DNA of 12,165 bases, from positions 1-12,165 of the forward strand of contig NZ_JAKJHX010000145.1 of assembly GCF_021648855.1 (NCBI RefSeq). The letters are read 5' to 3'. This document shows, one piece after another, positions 7,665 through 12,165 of this stretch. Source of the DNA: Tychonema litorale BBK16 (GTDB lineage: Bacteria > Cyanobacteriota > Cyanobacteriia > Cyanobacteriales > Microcoleaceae). The number at the start of each line of letters is the position of its first letter. Positions within the stretch are counted from its first letter, which is position 1. The translations under genes and the position numbers were made by a program. A model generated the notes under the pieces. That model had not been told where the DNA came from. It made no database searches and was given only the letters and a program-made list of their open reading frames with translations.

Positions 7665-7691
7665 GTAGGGGCGGTGCCCCCGTGCCCGCCC
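7665..7691. repeat. GC-rich palindromic repeat, GTAGGG family, between convergent gene ends
   Basis: The sequence opens with GTAGGGGCGGTGCCCC and continues into CGTGCCCGCCC. GGGGC (7668-7672) and GCCCC (7676-7680) form a perfect stem around GGT. It lies 8 bases beyond the galT-like stop and 93 beyond the small ORF stop, so it would form a hairpin at the 3' end of both transcripts. It shares the GTAGGG edge, but not the core, of the repeats at 1194 and 5115. Confidence 0.7.
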
Positions 7692-7698
7692 ACCCTCG

Positions 7699-8712
7699 TT
7701 AGGGCGAATCGGAAGGAATTATAGTCGATCGCAAAAACTCAGCACTTTCCTCCGGTAAAGCAGTGTTGATAAACATCCCGCTACCCAACTCAAACCCGGC
7801 TTGCTTCGACACTCTGGGAATAATCGCAATGTACCAGTGAAAATATTTTGTGGCTTGTTCTGCGATCGGTACAGAACGAATAGTATAATTGTAATCAGGA
7901 TTGTTCAATCCATAATAAAGTTGAGCAAGTACGGTTTTCAAAGTATAAGCAAGGTCAGTAATCTCTGGATCAGTAATGTCATCAAAAGACGAAGAATGCC
8001 TGCGGGGAAAAATCCAAATATGAAACGGCGAAAGTGCAGCGTAGGGTATAAAAGCCACAAAATGTTTACTCTCGAAAATAATTCTTTCAGCCGCCGCTAA
8101 CTCATCTTGCAAAGTCAGGCAAAACAGGCAATCTCCTGTATCATCAAAATATCTAACAGCTTCATCAATGCGACTGCGAAATAGGTGAGGTACAACAGGA
8201 GTAGCTGCTATCTGTGAGTGCGGATGTTCCAGGGAAGTTCCCGCACTTTCGCCGTGATTTTTGAAGATAATAATTGTTTCAATATGGGGATATTTTCTGA
8301 TTTCCCAATAACGCTGACGATATACTAAAAGTATATCTGTCACCTCTTCAATGGTCAACAAAGCAGTCGTCAAATCGTGTCTGCGGTTTTCAACAATTAC
8401 TTCATGAACTCCGATTCCCGACATCGTGCGGTGAATTCCTGATGATATCCTCATTGGTTCTGCTGTTGGGGAAAGGGCGGGATATTTGTTGCGAATTGCC
8501 CTGACTTTCCACGGGGTGCGATCATCGCCCAAACGGAAGGTTTCTAAAGTTCCATCTTCCTCATTTCCTACGCAAAACGGGCAATTTGGACAGTGGGATG
8601 GTATAGTTTTTGTTGATTTTTTATGGTTGGTGAATTGATCTGGTCTTTTTGCGCGATCGGTAGCAATGATTACCCAATCTCTGGTAATTAGATTTTGTCT
8701 AAGTTCAGACAT
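7699..8712 (-). CDS. galT: Galactose-1-phosphate uridylyltransferase (GalT-type, HIT superfamily)
   Basis: A 337-residue cytosolic nucleotidyl transferase. GalT exchanges UMP between UDP-glucose and galactose-1-phosphate in the Leloir pathway. Expected residues are present: zinc-type cysteines CPNCPFC (41-47), H112 in ENRRHD, and the active-site loop GTSLEHPHSQIAATP (158-172), in which H163 is the likely zinc ligand and H165 the nucleophile that carries the UMP. The second HIT half is seen at 231-236 (HIWIFP) and 292-299 (HWYIAIIP). Length agrees with the family (about 330-350). ATG at 8712 is preceded by TAGG seven bases upstream, a weak ribosome-binding site. No other Leloir gene is adjacent. 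Alternative: the related ADP-glucose phosphorylase subgroup shares this fold and motif, so the nucleotide is uncertain. Confidence 0.88.
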   Translation of the reverse strand: MSELRQNLITRDWVIIATDRAKRPDQFTNHKKSTKTIPSHCPNCPFCVGNEEDGTLETFRLGDDRTPWKVRAIRNKYPALSPTAEPMRISSGIHRTMSGIGVHEVIVENRRHDLTTALLTIEEVTDILLVYRQRYWEIRKYPHIETIIIFKNHGESAGTSLEHPHSQIAATPVVPHLFRSRIDEAVRYFDDTGDCLFCLTLQDELAAAERIIFESKHFVAFIPYAALSPFHIWIFPRRHSSSFDDITDPEITDLAYTLKTVLAQLYYGLNNPDYNYTIRSVPIAEQATKYFHWYIAIIPRVSKQAGFELGSGMFINTALPEESAEFLRSTIIPSDSP

Positions 8713-8730
8713 TTTCTTACCTACATTTTT

Positions 8731-8743
8731 AGGGTTAAACCCT
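8731..8743. promoter_or_regulatory. Short palindrome in the galT leader, possible operator
   Basis: AGGGTT and AACCCT flank a central A, 18 bases upstream of the galT start codon. It could be an operator or a leader hairpin, or chance. Together with an unremarkable A/T-rich stretch to 8832 it makes up the galT upstream region; no convincing -35/-10 pair was found. Confidence 0.25.
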
Positions 8744-8832
8744 TTCTGATCTTAAAATAAGGGTTGGCTTTCTGTCATGGCCAATTGTAAGTATTTAACA
8801 AATCTTGACTTGAATATGTCGATGAATTCACA

Positions 8833-9065
8833 GTAGGGGCAATTCATGAATTGCCCGTATCATGAATTGCCCGTATCATGAATTGCCCGCATCATGAATT
8901 GCCCGTATCATGAATTGCCCGTATCATGAATTGCCCGTATCATGAGTTTCGGGCAATTCGTGAATTGCCCCTACACAAGAAATTTTGGGCGATTCGTGAA
9001 TTGCCTGTATCATGAGTTTCGGGCAATTCGTGAATTGCCCCTACACAAGAAATTTCGGGCGATTC
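8833..9065. repeat. Nested minisatellite: six 16-bp units, then two roughly 70-bp units
   Basis: After an opening GTAGGGGCAATTCATGAATT palindrome at 8833, CATGAATTGCCCGTAT repeats exactly from 8845, 8861, 8893, 8909 and 8925; the copy at 8877 has one change (GCAT). Then a 70-bp unit (8941-9010) is repeated from 9011 to about 9065. Each long unit contains GGGCAATTCGTGAATTGCCC followed by CTAC, the closing edge of the same palindrome family. The block fills most of the spacer between the WD40 stop (9094) and the galT start (8712). Confidence 0.93.
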
Positions 9066-9093
9066 ATACTCTAAATTAGCAACGCCGAAAATT

Positions 9094-11166
9094 CTAACCC
9101 AGCCATTTTCTGGCCCTCATCAACAACTCATCCAAACTTTCCACAGGCCAAAACCGCACCATTCCATCCTCCGAACCCGCAATCAAAAACTTGCTATCCC
9201 GACTAAAACAAACACTATAAATCGGAGTTTTCAAATCTACAAAATTTGCCTCACCTAGGCTCAAATTCCCCTGATAGCCGCGATACTCCGCCAATAAATT
9301 TCCCCGCAAATCCCACAATTTAATACTGCGATCGATTGAAGCAGTAGCAAGTGTATCTCCCGTCGGGCTAAAACAGGCACTCAACACCGGGCCATCATGT
9401 CCAGTGAATGTTACTAAACAGTTGCCATATAAATCCCACAATTTTGCAGTACCATCATTGGAAGCAGTAGCAATGACATCTCGATGGGGATTAAAACAAA
9501 CACTCCATACAGAGTCAAGATGTCCGATAAAAGTTGCTAAACATTTGCCTTGTAAATTCCACAATTTTGCACTATCATCTCTAGAAGTAGTAGCAATTGT
9601 ATCTCCCTTTGGGCTAAAACTAACACTTGTTACCCAGTTTTGATGTCCGGTGAAAGTCATCAAACATTTGCCTCGAAAATTCCACATTTTTGCAGTAGCG
9701 TCCCTGGAAGCAGTGGCAATTGTATCTCCCTTTGGGCTAAAACAGACACTCCATACTGAGTCCATATGTCCGATAAAAGTCGTTAAACATTTACCTTGGA
9801 AATTCCATAATTTGGCAGTTTCGTCTCTGGAAGTCGTGGCGATTCTAGGTTGATTGGGACTACAACTAACACTTGTTACCCAGTCAGTATGTCCGGTGAA
9901 TGTTACTAAACATTTACCTTCCAAGTTCCACAATTTGGCTGTGCGGTCATTGGAAGCTGTGGCGATTCTATCTTGATAGGGACTACAACTAACGCTATTT
10001 ACTGATTTTTGATGTCCGTGACAAGTGACTAAATTGTTGCCTTGTAAGTGCCACAATCTGGCAGTGCGATCGTTGGATGCTGTAGCAAGGGCATCTCCGT
10101 TTGGGCTGAAACTTAGGCTGGTAATCCAACTATCATGTCCGCTGAATGTCACTAAACAGTTACCTTTTAAGTCCCAAAGTTTGGCGGTGCGATCGTTAGA
10201 AGCGGTAGCAATTGCATCTCCACTGGGGCTAAAACTAAGGCTGGTAATCCAACTATCATGTCCGGTAAATGTGACTAAACAATTGCCTTCTAAATCCCAC
10301 AATTTGGCAGTACCGTCATAGGATGCTGTGGCGATCGCATCTCCAGTCGGGCTAAAACTTAAGCTAGTTACCCACCCATCATGGCCACTGAATGTCACCA
10401 AACAGTTGCCTTGGAAGTCCCAAAGTTTGGCGGTGCGATCGTAGGATGCGGTGGCTAGTGTGTCTCCTTTGGGGCTCAGACAAACACTTGTCACCGATTG
10501 CTGATGTCCGCTGAAAGTCACCAAACAGTTGCCTTGGAAGTCCCACAATTTGGCAGTACCGTCATAGGAAGCCGTCACCAGCGCGGCCACAGTGGGGCTA
10601 AGACAGACGCTAGTTACCCAGTCGTTATGGCCGGTGAAAGTCATCAAACAATTGCCTTGTAAGTCCCACAATTTGGCGGTTTTGTCATCGGATGCAGTGG
10701 CGATCCTCTTCGAGGGCTTCGCTAACGCACTTTGATTCGCGCTAAAACTAACACTATTAACCCAGTCTTTGTGTCCGCTAAAATTCACCAAACACTTACC
10801 CTGCAAGTTCCACAATTGGGCGCTACCGTCAATGGAGGCTGTGGCGATCGCATCTTGATTGGGGCTAAAACAGACACTCCTGACGGTGCTCCGATGTCCG
10901 ACAAACTGATGGCGTTCGCGAATTTTGGAGAGAATCACCTGCAAGGCCAACAGGGGACTGGTACTGGGATAGGTGGCAACAGAGGGATTATTTAGCGTCC
11001 ATTTTTGTAAACTTTCTGCCGCCCCAATAGCTACCCGCAAGGCTTCGATTTGGTTGCGATCGGACTTAAAAAGCTCTAACGCATGGTGTCCAGCTTTTTC
11101 AATTTCCATACTTTTTAATTTGACTTGCTGATGGGTTTCCAGTTTGGTAGGTTGGTTTTGGGTCAC
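9094..11166 (-). CDS. WD40 repeat protein, 14 repeats (two predicted seven-bladed propellers)
   Basis: A 690-residue, probably cytosolic scaffold. Residues about 20-86 are helical (ALELFKSDRNQIEALRVAIG; ALQVILSKIRERHQFVGH). This resembles the linker that joins effector or NTPase domains to the propeller in large cyanobacterial WD40 proteins, but no such domain is present here. From residue 90, fourteen repeats of 41 residues follow (pattern GHxxWVxSVxFSPxGDxIATASxDxTAKLWDLxGNCL), the last longer and more diverged (650-690). Repeats 9-10 and 11-12 look like a duplicated pair. Repeat 2 carries an 8-residue insert (146-153). The start is uncertain: GTG at 11166 is the only plausible upstream start after an in-frame stop, and ATG at codon 20 (11109) is the alternative. 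Partners and function are unknown; WD40 arrays generally mediate protein contacts. Confidence 0.92.
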   Translation of the reverse strand: MTQNQPTKLETHQQVKLKSMEIEKAGHHALELFKSDRNQIEALRVAIGAAESLQKWTLNNPSVATYPSTSPLLALQVILSKIRERHQFVGHRSTVRSVCFSPNQDAIATASIDGSAQLWNLQGKCLVNFSGHKDWVNSVSFSANQSALAKPSKRIATASDDKTAKLWDLQGNCLMTFTGHNDWVTSVCLSPTVAALVTASYDGTAKLWDFQGNCLVTFSGHQQSVTSVCLSPKGDTLATASYDRTAKLWDFQGNCLVTFSGHDGWVTSLSFSPTGDAIATASYDGTAKLWDLEGNCLVTFTGHDSWITSLSFSPSGDAIATASNDRTAKLWDLKGNCLVTFSGHDSWITSLSFSPNGDALATASNDRTARLWHLQGNNLVTCHGHQKSVNSVSCSPYQDRIATASNDRTAKLWNLEGKCLVTFTGHTDWVTSVSCSPNQPRIATTSRDETAKLWNFQGKCLTTFIGHMDSVWSVCFSPKGDTIATASRDATAKMWNFRGKCLMTFTGHQNWVTSVSFSPKGDTIATTSRDDSAKLWNLQGKCLATFIGHLDSVWSVCFNPHRDVIATASNDGTAKLWDLYGNCLVTFTGHDGPVLSACFSPTGDTLATASIDRSIKLWDLRGNLLAEYRGYQGNLSLGEANFVDLKTPIYSVCFSRDSKFLIAGSEDGMVRFWPVESLDELLMRARKWLG
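10708..10731 (-). repeat. In-frame 24-bp insert in WD40 repeat 2, candidate small dispersed repeat
   Basis: Encodes SALAKPSK between SFSANQ and RIATAS, where sister repeats have one residue (SPYQ-D-RIATAS) in that place. The insert includes GCGTTAGCGAAGCCC, unlike the surrounding repeat DNA, and shares TTAGCGAAGC with the intergenic repeat at 11251-11285. That it was inserted is an inference from comparison with the 13 sister repeats. Confidence 0.6.
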
Positions 11167-11250
11167 GACTTCGCGGTCAGCTAGTGCCAGTTATGGACTA
11201 TTTTTTAGTTTCCCATAAAGTTATCGCAATTCATTAAACTTTTTTTCAAT

Positions 11251-11285
11251 TGTCATTGCGAGCTCTTAGCGAAGCAATCGCAATG
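11251..11285. repeat. Dispersed palindromic repeat of the CATTGCGAG…GAAGCAATCGC type
   Basis: CATTGCGA (11254-11261) is perfectly inverted as TCGCAATG (11278-11285) around GCTCTTAGCGAAGCAA. This resembles the widespread bacterial intergenic repeat CATTGCGAGCGAAGCGAAGCAATC, recalled and not searched. It lies 85 bases upstream of the WD40 start codon. Confidence 0.65.
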
Positions 11286-11291
11286 GCTACG

Positions 11292-11321
11292 ATATCATTT
11301 CGATGCTAACGAATTTGATAT
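11292..11321. repeat. 30-bp imperfect palindrome, copy 1
   Basis: ATATCATTTCG and CGAATTTGATAT form a stem with one internal mismatch/bulge and a loop of about 7 bases. It is 24/30 identical to the palindrome at 11356-11385 with the ends preserved. Confidence 0.75.
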
Positions 11322-11355
11322 TACTTGTTTTCACTGGTGGCCAAAAACCAAAGCT

Positions 11356-11385
11356 ATATCATTCCGGTGCAACCGGAATTGATAT
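11356..11385. repeat. 30-bp imperfect palindrome, copy 2
   Basis: ATATCATTCCGG and CCGGAATTGATAT pair with a single bulged A around the loop TGCAA. GC on the left and AAGC on the right add further outer pairing. Compared with copy 1, one stem pair is changed from T-A to C-G and an A·A mismatch from position 12/18 becomes G-C. Confidence 0.8.
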
Positions 11386-11504
11386 AAGCCTTTTATTGTG
11401 GAGTTGGACACGGCTGTGAGAAAGATATAGCTTTATAAAATCACGGGAATGGTACTATTATAGAAGCCGCTGAAACAGCATTGCTTTTTTCCCAACCTAT
11501 TAAA

Positions 11505-11513
11505 ATTATAGCA
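11505..11513 (-). promoter_or_regulatory. Extended -10 promoter candidate for the WD40 gene
   Basis: On the minus strand the sequence reads TGCTATAAT, a perfect TGn plus TATAAT. No good -35 hexamer lies 16-18 bases upstream, which extended -10 promoters can tolerate. A transcript from here would have a leader of about 330 bases containing the palindromes at 11251-11385 before the WD40 start. It begins 42 bases beyond the TPR gene stop. Confidence 0.4.
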
Positions 11514-11518
11514 TGAGA

Positions 11519-11540
11519 ATAATGATCCCCTTGTCATTAT
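11519..11540. terminator. Small dyad just past the TPR gene stop
   Basis: ATAATGA (11519-11525) and TCATTAT (11534-11540) are perfectly inverted around an 8-base loop, 15 bases after the TPR stop. The stem is AT-rich and lacks a T-run, so as a terminator it is weak. It could equally be an operator beside the promoter candidate at 11505-11513. Confidence 0.3.
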
Positions 11541-11554
11541 AAATAATTTAGCTA

Positions 11555-12165
11555 TTACTGAAGTGTTCTAATGTTATATACTGATTTTTGATACCACTCT
11601 GTGTTCCCCTCTTTCTGATAGATTTCTGCGGCTTGATTGTAATCTTCAATGGCTCCGTTTTGATCTCCTAAATCAGAGCGAGCAATACCTCGATTATTGT
11701 AAGCATTAGCTAATTTAGGATTAAGTTTAATCGCTTGATTGTAATCCTCAATAGCTCCCTTCTTATCTCCTGATTTATAGATAGCCCAACCCCGATTATC
11801 GTAAGCATTAGCATATTTAGGATTAAGTTTAATCGCTTGATCATAATCCTCAATGGCTCCTTTTTTATCTCCTAAATCAGAGCGAGCAATACCTCGACTA
11901 TTGTAGGCATTAGCATATTTAGGATTAAGTTTAATCGCTTGATTGTAATCCTCAATGGCTCCTTTTTTATCTCCTAAATCAGAGCGAGCAAGACCCCGAT
12001 TCCTGTAGGCATTAGCAAATTCAGGATTAAGTTTAATCGCTTGATTGTAATCCTCAATAGCTCCCTTTTTATCTCCTAAATCAGAGCGAGCAATACCTCG
12101 ATTATTGTAAGCATTAGCAAATTCAGGATTAAGTTTAATCGCTTGATTGTAATCCTCAATAGCTC
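11555..12165 (-). CDS. TPR repeat protein, C-terminal part (5' end beyond the right edge)
   Basis: No start codon is needed inside the window: from 12163 leftwards the frame is open for 202 codons to a TAA at 11557-11555. It contains five complete 34-residue tetratricopeptide repeats of consensus AIEDYNQAIKLNPEFANAYN followed by NRGIARSDLGDKKG. A final half repeat then becomes a capping helix, AAEIYQKEGNTEWYQKSVYN, and RTLQ. The canonical TPR positions (Y, A, G, A, N-P) are kept. The repeat DNA units, 102 bp each, are nearly identical except the fourth visible one, which reads NRGWAIYKSGDKKG. Such arrays bind protein partners; the partner and any N-terminal domain lie outside view. It has the same orientation as the WD40 gene but is 388 bp away, so co-transcription is doubtful. 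Confidence 0.9.
   Translation of the reverse strand, partial: AIEDYNQAIKLNPEFANAYNNRGIARSDLGDKKGAIEDYNQAIKLNPEFANAYRNRGLARSDLGDKKGAIEDYNQAIKLNPKYANAYNSRGIARSDLGDKKGAIEDYDQAIKLNPKYANAYDNRGWAIYKSGDKKGAIEDYNQAIKLNPKLANAYNNRGIARSDLGDQNGAIEDYNQAAEIYQKEGNTEWYQKSVYNIRTLQ

Larger units (their letters stand above)
11167..11554. other. Spacer upstream of the WD40 gene, rich in inverted repeats
   Basis: This 388-bp spacer shows no gene-like reading frame on either strand. From left to right it contains a dispersed-repeat palindrome (11251-11285), two related 30-bp palindromes (11292-11321, 11356-11385), an 11-bp inverted repeat AAAGCTATATC / GATATAGCTTT (11350-11360, 11424-11434), an extended -10 candidate (11505-11513) and a small dyad (11519-11540). 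Confidence 0.7.

Noticed and set aside
8845..8940. Regular 16-bp repeats considered as a CRISPR array
   Set aside because: Units are directly adjacent with no unique spacers and are too short; no cas-like gene is nearby.
9404..10321. Plus-strand frames with repeated NVTKQLPCKSHNFAV-like patterns
   Set aside because: They are antisense shadows of the WD40 repeats and their regularity is inherited from the 123-bp period of the real gene.
9094..12165. WD40 and TPR genes as a two-gene defence or signalling operon
   Set aside because: There is a 388-bp repeat-rich gap, a separate promoter candidate and no effector, nuclease or NTPase in view; adjacency alone is not enough.

Overview
The window reads as chromosomal DNA of a filamentous cyanobacterium. 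At least seven copies of the HIP1 octamer GCGATCGC are spread through genes and spacers (for example 173, 757, 3126, 3681, 7156, 10331, 10844). Most genes lack clear Shine-Dalgarno sequences, spacers are rich in short palindromes and 7-bp tandem arrays, and there are large WD40 and TPR proteins. A Microcoleus/Oscillatoria-type genome is my best inference; no sequence search was possible.

Layout. 1-113: a collapsed remnant of an ISAs1-like transposase. 250-1137 (+): ABC-2 type exporter permease, convergent with 1335-2807 (-), leucyl aminopeptidase pepA. 2919-5114 (+): TPR-rich Slt70-like soluble/anchored lytic transglycosylase, divergent from pepA across 111 bp and convergent with 5190-6968 (-), a membrane-anchored metallophosphoesterase. 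7287-7571 (+): small acidic hypothetical protein, convergent with 7699-8712 (-), a galactose-1-phosphate uridylyltransferase-type enzyme. 9094-11166 (-): 690-residue protein with 14 WD40 repeats. 11555-12165 (-): C-terminal part of a TPR protein running off the right edge.

How the genes relate. They do not form an evident operon or pathway: orientations alternate and most spacers are 75-390 bp. Two encode envelope-facing hydrolases (lytic transglycosylase, metallophosphoesterase), one an exporter subunit, two cytosolic metabolic enzymes, and two are repeat scaffolds. No defence island, CRISPR array, tRNA or rRNA is recognised.

The most notable material is between and inside the genes. A family of palindromes bounded by GTAGGG / CCCTAC sits in all three convergent (3'-to-3') spacers and in neither divergent spacer. 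A fourth locus downstream of the WD40 gene has expanded into a nested 16-bp / 70-bp minisatellite. Two related 30-bp hairpins with a covarying base pair lie in the putative leader of the WD40 gene. The WD40 gene itself seems to have absorbed a 24-bp repeat-like sequence in frame. Two heptanucleotide arrays occur, one abutting a start codon.
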